From Chitinophagaceae bacterium (lineage in GTDB: Bacteria > Bacteroidota > Bacteroidia > Chitinophagales > Chitinophagaceae), in contig JADKAM010000003.1 of NCBI GenBank assembly GCA_016715365.1, positions 248,001 through 312,000 of the forward strand: a stretch of DNA of 64,000 bases, given 5' to 3'. Of the stretch, positions 43,524 to 52,384 are shown piece after piece. The position numbers were made by a program, and so were the translations under genes. Numbering within the stretch: the first letter of the stretch is position 1; each line of letters opens with the position of its first letter. The notes beneath the pieces are model-generated. The model was given only the letters and a program-made list of their open reading frames with translations. It was not told the origin of the DNA and did not search any database.

Positions 43524-44549
43524 ATGCAAAACCCTTCAGTCGCCATTGTTATTTTAAACTGGAATGGCAGAAATTTTTTAGAGAAATTTTTGCCATCGGT
43601 GCTTGCATCAACTTATACGCACAAAAAAATTATTGTTGCAGACAATGCCTCAACCGATGATTCGGTTGAATTTTTAAAAGTGCATTACCCACAGATTGAA
43701 ATCATAAAAAACAATACTAACGAAGGTTTTGCAAAGGGCTATAATACCGCATTGAAGCAGGTTAGGGCTGATTATTATGTTTTATTGAACAGTGATGTAG
43801 AAGTTACACCCGGCTGGATTGAGCCTGTAATTGCATTAATGGAATCCGATACAGGCATTGCTGCCTGCCAGCCAAAATTATTAGCCTATAACAATAAAGA
43901 ACTGTTTGAGTATGCCGGGGCATGCGGTGGCTGGCTGGACAATTTTGGCTATCCTTTTATGCGGGGACGTATTTTTGACTACTGCGAAAAAGATAACGGG
44001 CAATTTGATGATGTTGCCCCCTGCTTTTGGGCCAGCGGTGCTGCTTTTTTTGTGCGATCTGCTGTTTTTCATGAATTAAAAGGATTTGACGAATACTTTT
44101 TTGCACACCAGGAAGAGATAGATCTCTGCTGGCGGGCACAATTGGCGGGATATAAAATTTATGTGCAGCCGGCATCGGTTGTATATCATGTAGGTGGCGG
44201 TACTTTACCCAAGGGCAACAGCCTGAAAGCCTTCCTTAATTTCAGGAATAACCTGATTATGCTTTGCAAAAACCTTCCCCCGGAAGTTGCACTTTGGAAA
44301 GTACCAATAAGAATGCAGCTTGATGCATTATCTGCCTGGCGGGGTTTGTTAAGCGGCGACCGGGGGTATTTTTTTGCAATATGTAAAGCACACCTGCACT
44401 TTATTGGCTGGCTATTTTCAGGTAAAAGGCAATCTGTATTTCCGGTTAAAAAAGGTGGAAAACCAGCAGGGTTCTTTAAAGGCTCGGTTATATGGGCTCA
44501 TTTTCTGAAAAAGAAAAATACCTTTTCAGAAATTATTGGCAGTAAATAA
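43524..44549 (+). CDS. Family 2 glycosyltransferase
   Basis: The 341-residue protein has the GT-A/GT2 layout: VAIVILNWNGRNFLEKFLPS at the N-terminus, IIVADNASTDDSVEFL, EGFAKGYNTALKQ, YYVLLNSDVEVTPGWI with the metal-binding DxD variant SDVEV, and GFDEYFFAHQEEIDLCWRAQ with the ED-type catalytic acids, then a C-terminal hydrophobic region. It resembles rhamnosyl- or N-acetylglucosaminyl-transferases acting on surface glycans. The acceptor is not deducible and no glycan operon surrounds it. Confidence 0.92.
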   Translation: MQNPSVAIVILNWNGRNFLEKFLPSVLASTYTHKKIIVADNASTDDSVEFLKVHYPQIEIIKNNTNEGFAKGYNTALKQVRADYYVLLNSDVEVTPGWIEPVIALMESDTGIAACQPKLLAYNNKELFEYAGACGGWLDNFGYPFMRGRIFDYCEKDNGQFDDVAPCFWASGAAFFVRSAVFHELKGFDEYFFAHQEEIDLCWRAQLAGYKIYVQPASVVYHVGGGTLPKGNSLKAFLNFRNNLIMLCKNLPPEVALWKVPIRMQLDALSAWRGLLSGDRGYFFAICKAHLHFIGWLFSGKRQSVFPVKKGGKPAGFFKGSVIWAHFLKKKNTFSEIIGSK

Positions 44550-44570
44550 TTTTTTTTAACCGTTACCCCT

Positions 44571-44578
44571 TATTTTTG
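44571..44578 (+). promoter_or_regulatory. -7 box (TATTTTTG) before the small membrane protein
   Basis: TATTTTTG followed by CAG lies 19 nt before the ATG at 44598 and 21 nt after the glycosyltransferase stop. The -33 region is T-rich but does not contain TTTG at 20 bp. Confidence 0.5.
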
Positions 44579-44597
44579 CAGCGCAAACTATAATAAA

Positions 44598-44801
44598 ATG
44601 AATCAGGAAGTTATAGATAATTCACATAAGGATTTTACACACAACTGGGTATCAACATCACGTTTTATCTGGTTTTGCCAGATATTTTTGGTGTTGGCTT
44701 TTGTTTTGGGAGGGTGCTATAATTTGTATACGCACCGGTACAAGGGGCCGGCCAAGGTAGAAGTGCCAACCAATACCCTGTACAACCCAACTTACAAATA
44801 A
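44598..44801 (+). CDS. Small single-span membrane protein
   Basis: The 67-residue product has one hydrophobic helix (FIWFCQIFLVLAFVLGGCYN, residues about 23-42), an acidic N-terminus, and a basic and Pro-rich C-terminal tail ending NTLYNPTYK. No family is recognised. A -7 box directly upstream and a tRNA promoter downstream support it as a separate small gene, though it could be a chance ORF. It may be a membrane accessory subunit; this is only inference from size and topology. Confidence 0.6.
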   Translation: MNQEVIDNSHKDFTHNWVSTSRFIWFCQIFLVLAFVLGGCYNLYTHRYKGPAKVEVPTNTLYNPTYK

Positions 44802-44803
44802 AA

Positions 44804-44835
44804 TTTTTATTGTAACATCACAACGCTTATTTTTG
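44804..44835 (+). promoter_or_regulatory. tRNA-Gly promoter with GCCGTCC block
   Basis: TTTT (44804-44807), 20 bp, then TATTTTTG (44828-44835), immediately followed by CCGTCC. The tRNA starts at 44871. The TTTGCCGTCC block is the same as at the DUF177-rpmF and rplU promoters. Confidence 0.65.
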
Positions 44836-44870
44836 CCGTCCGAAAAATAAACAGAGTTCTTATCATTATT

Positions 44871-44943
<73 letters not shown>

Positions 44944-44951
44944 CAAAAATA

Positions 44952-44977
44952 AATCCCGACTCGTCGGGATTTTTTTT
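44952..44977 (+). terminator. Terminator after tRNA-Gly
   Basis: AATCCCGAC (44952-44960), loop TC, GTCGGGATT (44963-44971), then a run of T: a perfect 9-bp stem starting 9 nt after the tRNA end. Confidence 0.85.
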
Positions 44978-45015
44978 CTATCAACGGCTCAGTTTTCTGG
45001 GTTTTTGAAGTGTTT

Positions 45016-45101
45016 ACTCGGGTGGTGGAACTGGTAGACACGCAGGACTTAAAATCCTGTTCGCAGTAATGCGAGTGACGGTTCAATTCCGTTCCCGAGT
45101 A
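45016..45101 (+). tRNA. tRNA-Leu, anticodon TAA
   Basis: The 86-nt class II tRNA has acceptor stem ACTCGGG/CCCGAGT, discriminator A, anticodon arm CAGGA-CTTAAAA-TCCTG with anticodon TAA, a long variable arm and T loop TTCAATT. CCA is not encoded. It decodes UUA/UUG. A strong terminator follows. The A1-U72 first pair is unusual for bacterial Leu tRNAs, which usually begin with G. Confidence 0.95.
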
Positions 45102-45102
45102 C

Positions 45103-45134
45103 AAAAAAAGCGACAAGAAATTGTCGCTTTTTTT
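45103..45134 (+). terminator. Terminator after tRNA-Leu(UAA)
   Basis: AAAAAAAGCGACAA (45103-45116), loop GAAA, TTGTCGCTTTTTTT (45121-45134): a perfect stem with built-in T-tract starting 2 nt after the tRNA end. Confidence 0.88.
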
Positions 45135-45155
45135 AATTTCATAATTTGACAGAGC

Positions 45156-45491
45156 CTATTTATACTTATACTCCACCGATCCCATTATCCTTCCTTCCTT
45201 AGAATAACAACGTTCATTTAAACGCAGCCCATCTTCATAATCATATCGCCAGGTAAAATAATAAGCCCCTTCTTTTTCTGAAGTGATCATTTTAGCCAGC
45301 TGGCCTGCTTCATTGTATTCAAAAGAGTATTCGGTAAAAAGATTTTTTTGGTAGCTGTAACGGTGTACGATGTCGGTAAGGCGGTTTTTGGCATCGTAAT
45401 AATAGTAATATACTTCGGCTGTTTTTGCATTTTTTTCAATGAGGATATTGCCGCTTTCATCAGCTTCAAAAAAGGAATAAAGTAGTATCAC
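45156..45491 (-). CDS. YD-repeat-like secreted protein, C-terminal fragment (frameshifted)
   Basis: This 111-residue piece continues the protein begun at 46008 in another frame: repeated pairs such as YYYYYDAKNRLTDIVHRYSY and FEYNEAGQLAKMIT are RHS/YD-like beta units. The apparent start is a GTG at 45491 within the upstream fragment. Removing one A (coding strand) from the six-base run at 45497-45502 fuses the two halves as LVKTTVILLYSFFEADESG. It is not expected to be translated on its own with a signal peptide. Confidence 0.75.
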   Translation of the reverse strand: MILLYSFFEADESGNILIEKNAKTAEVYYYYYDAKNRLTDIVHRYSYQKNLFTEYSFEYNEAGQLAKMITSEKEGAYYFTWRYDYEDGLRLNERCYSKEGRIMGSVEYKYK

Positions 45492-46008
45492 GGTTGTTTT
45501 TTACAAGCATAAGCTGTTGTAAAATGCCGGCAGCATCATAATTGTACAGGTGCTTTTCTAATACAATACCGGCATCGTCTTCAGTAGCAAATCGTTTTGA
45601 AGAATTGACAGAGACCAACCTGCCTGCCGCATCATATGTATAATCAATGGTAGTGGCCCCGGCTTCAGATGAATCAACCGTTCGCTGCAGCAGACCCGTT
45701 TTGGAAAAATAAGATATAAAAGTATTGGGATAAGATTCGTCGGTTGATGTATAAATTTCAACTTCGGTAAAATCCCTGTTTATTTTTTTCTGGCAGGTAA
45801 ACCCTTCAGTTGCTTCGCCGGTAGCTTCCATAGAAATAACCTTAACGCCATTTATTTTTTTTGCTTTCAGCGTGGCAAATTCTGCAAGAACCTGCTTATT
45901 ATTAACAATGTCATTGTAATAATATTGTGCACAAAGGTTTGATGAAGCAGTGAGCGTTAATAATAAGATAATGGTGTATTTGATCATTTGCTGTTTTTTC
46001 AATTTCAA
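45466..46008 (-). CDS. YD-repeat-like secreted protein, N-terminal fragment (frameshifted)
   Basis: This 180-residue piece has a signal peptide (MIKYTIILLLTLTASSNLCAQ, if the ATG at 45987 is used) and beta-rich repeats including IDYTYDAAGRLVSVNSSKRF and LYNYDAAGILQQLM, typical of RHS/YD-repeat proteins exported by Bacteroidota. It terminates soon after the six-base run at 45497-45502. The intact protein would be about 280 residues, a small secreted YD-repeat protein of unknown role. It is divergent from the DUF3667 gene. Confidence 0.78.
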   Translation of the reverse strand: MKLKKQQMIKYTIILLLTLTASSNLCAQYYYNDIVNNKQVLAEFATLKAKKINGVKVISMEATGEATEGFTCQKKINRDFTEVEIYTSTDESYPNTFISYFSKTGLLQRTVDSSEAGATTIDYTYDAAGRLVSVNSSKRFATEDDAGIVLEKHLYNYDAAGILQQLMLVKNNRDTTLFLF

Positions 46009-46092
46009 ATGCGGGTTGTTTTTTTATAACCTAAATTATACCAATAACGTATAAGCCCGCAAACTTTATTATTTTTAACAAAAATAATGTAA

Positions 46093-47154
46093 ATGAGCCG
46101 TCTTAAACAAAGAAAGGAAAGGAACTGCCTCAATTGCCATATTGCAGTGAAGGGCAGGTTCTGCCATCGTTGTGGCCAGGAAAATATTGAACCAAAAGAA
46201 TCTGTTTGGGATCTTATAGCTCATTTTTTTAAAGATATTACACACTTTGACGGCAAGTTTTTCAGCACGGTAAAATACCTTTTTAAAAAACCAGGGTTTC
46301 TTTCAAAAGAGTATATGATTGGCAGGCGTGCCAGCTACGTAAATCCTGTAAGGATGTACATATTTACATCGGCCTTTTTCTTTTTGATATTTTTTTCCTT
46401 TATGAAACTGGATAAAAAAGCGCTTGTGAATGATGTGAATATGAACGGTAAAACATTTGCCCAGATTGAAGCCATGGATTCGCTGGCTTTTGATGCCTTT
46501 ACTAAAAATGTTAATAAAGAGGATGGTAAGCCGGCCTTACCTATGACAAGGCCTGAGTTTAAAAAGTATTTCGACAGTTCGGCCCTTAAGGGAACTATAA
46601 GTTTTACCAATACAAATTACACTTCAAAGGCTGAGTATGATTCGGTACATGCATCAGGCAATAAAGATAACTGGCTTAGAAGGCAGTTGATTTACAAGCA
46701 GATTGAATTAAATGAAAAGTACCACAACCAGGGTGGCGGGCAGGCCTTAAAAGATTTTGCAGATATTTTACTGCACAGCCTGCCACAGATATTCTTTATC
46801 CTGCTGCCAATCTTTGCCTTCATCTTAAAATTACTTTATATCCGCAGAAAGGAATTTTATTATGTAAACCACGGGATTTTCAGTATTCACTTTTATATTT
46901 TCTGGTTCATCAGTATGCTTGTTCTGTTTGGGCTTGGCGAGCTTAATACAAAATTACATTGGGGTTTTATAACTTTTATTCAGGTGTTGATAGGCTTTGG
47001 TATATTCTTTTACCTATATAAGGCAATGCGTAATTTTTACAGGCAGCGGCGGGCAAAAACGGTTATTAAATTCATAATACTCTGCTTTTCCCTTTTTATC
47101 ACCATCATGCTTTTATTCTTAATATTTATTTTTTACTCGCTTTATAAATTATAA
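46093..47154 (+). CDS. DUF3667 membrane protein
   Basis: The 353-residue protein starts with a four-Cys zinc ribbon (NCLNCHIAVKGRFCHRCGQE). It follows with LIAHFFKDITHFDGKFFSTV, PGFLSKEYMIGRRASYVNPV and MYIFTSAFFFLIFFSF, the DUF3667 hallmarks. Further membrane helices lie at about residues 235-255, 268-288 and 325-350. The family is widespread in Bacteroidota with no known role. It precedes mazG by 5 nt, so the two are probably co-transcribed. Confidence 0.9.
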   Translation: MSRLKQRKERNCLNCHIAVKGRFCHRCGQENIEPKESVWDLIAHFFKDITHFDGKFFSTVKYLFKKPGFLSKEYMIGRRASYVNPVRMYIFTSAFFFLIFFSFMKLDKKALVNDVNMNGKTFAQIEAMDSLAFDAFTKNVNKEDGKPALPMTRPEFKKYFDSSALKGTISFTNTNYTSKAEYDSVHASGNKDNWLRRQLIYKQIELNEKYHNQGGGQALKDFADILLHSLPQIFFILLPIFAFILKLLYIRRKEFYYVNHGIFSIHFYIFWFISMLVLFGLGELNTKLHWGFITFIQVLIGFGIFFYLYKAMRNFYRQRRAKTVIKFIILCFSLFITIMLLFLIFIFYSLYKL

Positions 47155-47159
47155 AACCT

Positions 47160-47927
47160 ATGCCTTCAGAAAACGATACTGCCTTTAACCGGCTGGTAAC
47201 AATCATGGATGAACTCCGTGAAAAATGCCCATGGGATAAAAAGCAAACCATACAAACACTCAGGCAGTTAACGATTGAAGAAACTTACGAACTGGCTGAT
47301 TCTATTACCGATAACGACTGGAAAGGTATTAAGGAAGAACTGGGCGACCTGATGCTGCACCTGGTTTTTTATGCTAAAATAGGAGCAGAGCAAAACCAAT
47401 TTACTTTAGATGAGGTAATAAACGGCGTTTGCGAAAAACTGATTCACCGCCATCCGCATATATACAGCGACACACATGTAAATGATGAGGAAGATGTTAA
47501 AAGAAACTGGGAAAAGCTGAAACTGAAAGAAGGCAAAACTTCTGTATTAAGCGGTGTTCCCAAATCTTTACCCTCTATGGTAAAAGCCATGCGCCTGCAG
47601 GAAAAAGCCAAACAGGTAGGGTTTGAATGGGATACCAAAGAACAGGTTTGGGAAAAAGTGGAAGAAGAGAAAGCGGAACTGTTTGAAGCTATTGAATCGG
47701 GAGATATTAACAAAATAGAGGACGAATTAGGGGATGTTTTTTTCTCTTTGGTAAACTTTGCAAGGTTTTTGCAGGTAGATGCTGAAAATGCGCTGGAACG
47801 CACCAATAAAAAATTTATAGACAGGTTTACACGTATGGAAACAGAAGCTTCAAAAGAAGGGAAACTTTTGCACGATATGAGCCTGGAAGAAATGGACAGC
47901 ATCTGGAACAGGATAAAAAAATCTTAA
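47160..47927 (+). CDS. mazG: Nucleoside triphosphate pyrophosphohydrolase MazG
   Basis: The 255-residue protein has two MazG domains: N-terminal (LREKCPWDKKQTIQTLRQLT, then EETYELADSI, then KEELGDLMLHLVF) and C-terminal (VEEEKAELFEAIESGD, then EDELGDVFFSLVNFARF). ExxE and ExxD motifs bind Mg. MazG cleaves non-canonical or excess NTPs to NMP and pyrophosphate. It is not the MazF antitoxin. It lies between the DUF3667 gene and the NtrY-like kinase. Confidence 0.95.
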   Translation: MPSENDTAFNRLVTIMDELREKCPWDKKQTIQTLRQLTIEETYELADSITDNDWKGIKEELGDLMLHLVFYAKIGAEQNQFTLDEVINGVCEKLIHRHPHIYSDTHVNDEEDVKRNWEKLKLKEGKTSVLSGVPKSLPSMVKAMRLQEKAKQVGFEWDTKEQVWEKVEEEKAELFEAIESGDINKIEDELGDVFFSLVNFARFLQVDAENALERTNKKFIDRFTRMETEASKEGKLLHDMSLEEMDSIWNRIKKS

Positions 47928-47942
47928 ACACTTTACAAGTCA

Positions 47943-50330
47943 TTGCAAAAGAGCCCTGCCTATAAATCGCTTCTATTTAAAAACGGTTACCTGTTGATCC
48001 TGGCGGCCTGCCTTGTTATTTTTTCATTTATTGCAGATAAGTACCGGTCGGGCAATTCATCCTTGACTGCTGTACAGCAAACTGTTCAAAAAAATTTGCA
48101 GGACCAGGAAAGGGATTTTGCCAAGCTGATGAACGACTCTGCCCTGGTAAGGCAGATAAATGACAACTCGTTTACTGAGCCGGTTTTGCAGCAACTAACA
48201 GAAAAACCTTATTTCATTTACAGGTATTTTGTAAATGATATTGGCCTGCACCAGATTATTTTCTGGAATACACAAACCGTTTTACCAACTGAAAAAATTA
48301 TAAAGGCGAATGAAAGCAATGGTTTTGTAAAACTTGATAATGGCTATTACGTTTGGCGTAAGCAACATACTGCCAACAGCATTACCATTGCTTTAATACC
48401 TATTAAGTGGAATTATTTTGTAACCAATACTTACCTGGAAAATAGTTTTGTTACCGGTAAAAAATTTGAAAGAAACTACGATGTTTCATTTACAGCATCC
48501 ACTGCTCCGGTAAAATCAATCAGTGGCAGTAATTTGTTTTACCTGGTCGAAAAATCAGCCAACGTAATACCGGAAAATAACCGGCTTTCTGTTTGGTTCA
48601 GGATTTTTGCAGCCTTCCTTATACTCTTGTTCATTCACTTGCTGGCAACAGATATAGCAGCAAAACAGGGGCTTTTAAAGGCTTTGTTTTTTTTAATTCC
48701 GGTAGTGTTAGCGCTCCGGTTGCTTAGTTATTATTTGCCGCTTCCTTTAAATTTCCGGCAATTTGAATTATTTGATCCTGCTATTTATGGCTCCAGTTTT
48801 GTGTTGCGTTCATTAGGCGATCTGCTCATTAATGCTGTTTTATTTACCTGGCTGGTTCTATTCATCCATAACCAGGTACATGTAAAGAATATAAAATTAA
48901 CCAGCCAGAAACCCTGGTTCCGATGGGTATGCCTGGCTGTCGTTTGTATTTCATTACTGGCCGTAACTTTTACCACCGGTCAAATCATACGAAGTATGGT
49001 AGCCGATTCGCAGATCTCATTTGATGTGATCAACTTCTTCACCTTAAATATTTACAGTGTAACCGGGTTTATTGTTTTGTGTTGTATTGCCATTGGTTAT
49101 TTTTTGTTTAGCCAGATATTGTTGTACCTGGTTAAACCTATGTTTCCCTTCTTTTTCTGGGGGTTGTACCTCGCTGTTGCAGTGGGCGGACTGGTATACC
49201 TTACTTTTAAACTGGATATTGCACATGCCGGCTTTGAATTATTTACACTTGCCTGGCTTGTACTGTATCTTCTTTTAATAAACTGGGATAATATTTCAAT
49301 TGCTGTTCAAAATATAAGTTCATCAAGGCTGATTTTCTGGCTGTTTTTTTTCTCTTTATCTATTACCGCAGTAATTGTTTTAGAAAACAGCGAAAAGGAA
49401 TTGAACAAAAGAAAACACTATGCCGAAACACTTTCTACCAAGGCAGATCCACGCAGTGAAACTTTGCTCAATACTTTTCTAACCGATTTTCGCAACGATT
49501 ATCTTTCTGCAAATTTTTATCGTTTTCAAAATGACAGCAGCAACCGTTTTTTTAAAGACAGCCTGGTAAGTGGTAATTTTTCGGGCTATACCAATAATTA
49601 CGATACTCGCATATTTACATTTGATGCAAATGAAAACCCGCTTTTTAATAAAGAAGAGGCCGGTTTTAATGAGCTTAACACGGTTTTAAAAACGCAGTCC
49701 AAACCTACCAATATACCCGAACTGTTTTATTACGATGAATCCTACGACCGGTTCAGTTATATCAGCCGCAAAACTGTTACCAATTTTGATGGCGATACAC
49801 TTGGGTATGTATTTGTGCTGGCAAACCCTAAAAAAAATAAAACCAATGCTTTAAATCTCGAGTTGTTTTCAAGAGGTAAGAGCAACGCCATAGAAAACTC
49901 ATCGCTGTATGCATTTGCCGTTTACAACAACCTGCAGTTAATAGACAGTCACAATGATTATGCCTTTGCAACACGATTAACCCCTGAGCAGGTGCCCAGG
50001 GAAGAATTTGTGATCATTAAGAAAAACGGGTATGATGAACTCTGGTTCAAGGCAGGCCCGCAAAAAGTTGTCATCATCGCCAAACCCAGCAACCTGTTTA
50101 TAGAAACGATCACGCTCTTTTCCTATTTGTTTTGTGCTTTCTTACTGGTTGCCGGTATTTTCTGGTTGTTGAATATCAGCATCCGTGCACGGTTTAACCG
50201 AGAAAGGATCAGGTATTACTGGCAGCTGAGCATCCGCAACCAGATTCACGGCACTGTTATTTTTGTAAGCGTGGTTTCCTTCCTGGTAATTGGTATTGCC
50301 ACCATTTTGTTTTTTATAAACAGGTACTAA
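47943..50330 (+). CDS. NtrY-like sensor kinase, N-terminal fragment (in-frame stop)
   Basis: The 795-residue fragment apparently begins with TTG at 47943, 15 nt after mazG. It has an N-terminal helix (GYLLILAACLVIFSFIAD), an extracytoplasmic region, several membrane helices at about residues 217-465 and a second extracytoplasmic part, ending at FFINRY then TAA (50328-50330). The next codons (NTNREKLSRVIQV) stay in the same frame and run on into the kinase at 50370. A one-base change at that codon would restore a protein of about 1250 residues. It may be a real nonsense mutation, a sequence error or recoding. Confidence 0.8.
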   Translation: MQKSPAYKSLLFKNGYLLILAACLVIFSFIADKYRSGNSSLTAVQQTVQKNLQDQERDFAKLMNDSALVRQINDNSFTEPVLQQLTEKPYFIYRYFVNDIGLHQIIFWNTQTVLPTEKIIKANESNGFVKLDNGYYVWRKQHTANSITIALIPIKWNYFVTNTYLENSFVTGKKFERNYDVSFTASTAPVKSISGSNLFYLVEKSANVIPENNRLSVWFRIFAAFLILLFIHLLATDIAAKQGLLKALFFLIPVVLALRLLSYYLPLPLNFRQFELFDPAIYGSSFVLRSLGDLLINAVLFTWLVLFIHNQVHVKNIKLTSQKPWFRWVCLAVVCISLLAVTFTTGQIIRSMVADSQISFDVINFFTLNIYSVTGFIVLCCIAIGYFLFSQILLYLVKPMFPFFFWGLYLAVAVGGLVYLTFKLDIAHAGFELFTLAWLVLYLLLINWDNISIAVQNISSSRLIFWLFFFSLSITAVIVLENSEKELNKRKHYAETLSTKADPRSETLLNTFLTDFRNDYLSANFYRFQNDSSNRFFKDSLVSGNFSGYTNNYDTRIFTFDANENPLFNKEEAGFNELNTVLKTQSKPTNIPELFYYDESYDRFSYISRKTVTNFDGDTLGYVFVLANPKKNKTNALNLELFSRGKSNAIENSSLYAFAVYNNLQLIDSHNDYAFATRLTPEQVPREEFVIIKKNGYDELWFKAGPQKVVIIAKPSNLFIETITLFSYLFCAFLLVAGIFWLLNISIRARFNRERIRYYWQLSIRNQIHGTVIFVSVVSFLVIGIATILFFINRY

Positions 50331-50369
50331 AATACCAACCGGGAAAAACTTAGCCGGGTTATTCAGGTA

Positions 50370-51692
50370 ATGGAAAATGAAGTGCGTGGTTCTTTATCTG
50401 AAATGCTGGTAGCAGATACGGCCATTAAAATGAATGACGATGCTTTCCGTGAAAAACTGCAAATAGTCATTGACCGGGTATCAGAAATACATGCCGTTGA
50501 TGCCAACCTGTACGACCTGGATGGAAACCTGCTGGTATCCTCATTGCCGCTGCCTTACACAAAAGGTATCATCAGTAAAAAGATGGACCCTGTTGCTTTT
50601 TATCATCTTAACAGAAAAAACGAAGTGCAGTTTTTTAAAGAAGAACAGATAGGCAAACTGAATTTTGTGAGTAATTATGTGCCGGTAATTGATGCGGCAG
50701 GCCGGGAGTATGCTTACCTGAATATACCTTACTTTACCAGCCAGAGTAAACTGCAGGAAGAGATCGCCAATTTCCTGGTAACCATCATCAACCTCAATGC
50801 ATTTATATTTTTAATTGCCGGTATCATAGCCTTATTTATCACCAACCGCATTACCCGTTCTTTTTCTTTCATCAGCGAAAAAATGAAAGCCGTTAACCTG
50901 GGTAAAATGAACGAAGCTATTGACTGGAAACGCAATGATGAGATTGGTGACCTGGTAAAAGAATACAACAAAATGGTAAGCAAACTGGATGATAGTGCCT
51001 TAGCATTAGCCAAAAGCGAACGGGAAGGTGCCTGGCGTGAAATGGCCCGGCAGGTGGCGCATGAAATTAAGAATCCGCTTACACCCATGAAGCTGAGTTT
51101 GCAGTACCTGCAAAAATCTATTGCCAGTAAATCACCCAATGTTGAAGAACTTACAGCCAATGTTGCCAAAACACTGGTTGAGCAGATAGAACACCTCAAT
51201 CATATTGCAGGCGAGTTCAGCCAGTTTGCAAATATTGGCAATCCAAAAAATGAAATATTTGAGCTGAATGAAGTGATTAAACAGGTAACCCTGTTACATG
51301 CTGTTGACGACCGCACACAGATAGACCTGCATGTTGATGATAAACCGGTAATGATACATGCTGATCGCACACATATCAACCGCCTGTTTACCAACCTCAT
51401 TTTAAATGCCATGCAGGCTATACCGGCCGAACGGAATGTGCAGATAAGTATTGATGAAATAATAACCGGCAATACGGTCTTGATAAAAGTGAAAGACAAC
51501 GGCAACGGTATTAATGAAGCCCTGCAATCAAAAATATTTACACCCAACTTTACCACCAAAACATCGGGTACCGGTCTGGGATTAGCCATGAGCAAAGGTA
51601 TTGTTGAACAGGCCAAAGGCAAGATCTGGTTTGAAACAGCAGCAGGAGTGGGTACTACGTTTTTTGTAGAGCTGCCGGTGGTGGTTAATTAA
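50370..51692 (+). CDS. NtrY-like sensor kinase, C-terminal kinase fragment
   Basis: The 440-residue fragment is in the same frame as 47943-50330. It has a dCache-like or PAS-like part, one membrane helix (FLVTIINLNAFIFLIAGIIA), HAMP (NRITRSFSFISEKMKAVNLG), HisKA with MARQVAHEIKNPLTPMKLSL, then HATPase motifs NLILNAMQAI, VKDNGNGI and FTTKTSGTGLGLAMSKGIVE. It is a complete catalytic core of the NtrY type. If the stop is real, the kinase half would have to start internally at 50370 and would lack its sensor; otherwise both halves are one gene. Confidence 0.85.
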   Translation: MENEVRGSLSEMLVADTAIKMNDDAFREKLQIVIDRVSEIHAVDANLYDLDGNLLVSSLPLPYTKGIISKKMDPVAFYHLNRKNEVQFFKEEQIGKLNFVSNYVPVIDAAGREYAYLNIPYFTSQSKLQEEIANFLVTIINLNAFIFLIAGIIALFITNRITRSFSFISEKMKAVNLGKMNEAIDWKRNDEIGDLVKEYNKMVSKLDDSALALAKSEREGAWREMARQVAHEIKNPLTPMKLSLQYLQKSIASKSPNVEELTANVAKTLVEQIEHLNHIAGEFSQFANIGNPKNEIFELNEVIKQVTLLHAVDDRTQIDLHVDDKPVMIHADRTHINRLFTNLILNAMQAIPAERNVQISIDEIITGNTVLIKVKDNGNGINEALQSKIFTPNFTTKTSGTGLGLAMSKGIVEQAKGKIWFETAAGVGTTFFVELPVVVN

Positions 51693-51702
51693 AAGCGCTG
51701 TT

Positions 51703-52374
51703 TTATACAAGTAATTTACGAATGCAAACCAAATGCGCCAGCAAAACCAACGGTACTATACAACAAGGCAGCCAAACAAACGGAAAATAAAGTATGGCAG
51801 TATTGGGCTGCTCAAATGCAAATTGCTGAAAATTGGATGGAGCAGATAAAACGGCATTAATAACAATATTCAGCAACAAACCAAGGCAGATAAAGTTCCA
51901 GAGGAGCAATACAGTTTTACCAAGCTTGTTCTTTACGTAACCAAAGTAAAAGATAACGGGGGCTGTTAAGCCTGCCAGAATATCAAAATTCCTTCCTTCA
52001 AAAGTCATCAGTTGTGGTATGCTTTTATGCAGAAAAAGCCAATAGAGGCAAAGCTCTACCGGTATGCGTACCACATGCAACAGCGTTAATGTTTTAGCAT
52101 CGAGGTTGTTTAAATAAACCCTCCCTTTTGCAGTAAGAAATAAATAAATGATGAGTAAAACCGCTGGTAAAGCCAGTAATATAAACCTGGGAGGAGTTGT
52201 ATTGGTAACTGTATAAAAGCCAACATAACTTAATACCGCCTGCAGTAATAACCATAAAACCAAAATACCCAAACTGATTTTTGATCTGCTGCCAGCTTTG
52301 TAAAAAAGAAAAACAGTTAACAGCGTAGTTAGTATGAAAACGATGTTTACATACATGGGTAAATGGGCGATCAT
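51703..52374 (-). CDS. Polytopic membrane protein of unknown function
   Basis: The 223-residue product is made of about seven hydrophobic helices (NIVFILTTLLTVFLFYKA, LGILVLWLLLQAVLSYVGFY, FILLALPAVLLIIYLFL, VVRIPVELCLYWLFLH, then three more), with no Cys pairs, His clusters or other motif visible. The pattern recurs in Bacteroidota hypothetical membrane proteins. It follows polX by 10 nt in the same direction and may share its transcript. The role is not predictable. Confidence 0.75.
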   Translation of the reverse strand: MIAHLPMYVNIVFILTTLLTVFLFYKAGSRSKISLGILVLWLLLQAVLSYVGFYTVTNTTPPRFILLALPAVLLIIYLFLTAKGRVYLNNLDAKTLTLLHVVRIPVELCLYWLFLHKSIPQLMTFEGRNFDILAGLTAPVIFYFGYVKNKLGKTVLLLWNFICLGLLLNIVINAVLSAPSNFQQFAFEQPNTAILYFPFVWLPCCIVPLVLLAHLVCIRKLLV

Positions 52375-52384
52375 ACCTTTTTAT

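Noticed and set aside
47160..47927. MazG as part of a MazEF-type toxin-antitoxin module
   Set aside because: No MazF-like gene is near, and both domains are the housekeeping NTP pyrophosphohydrolase type.
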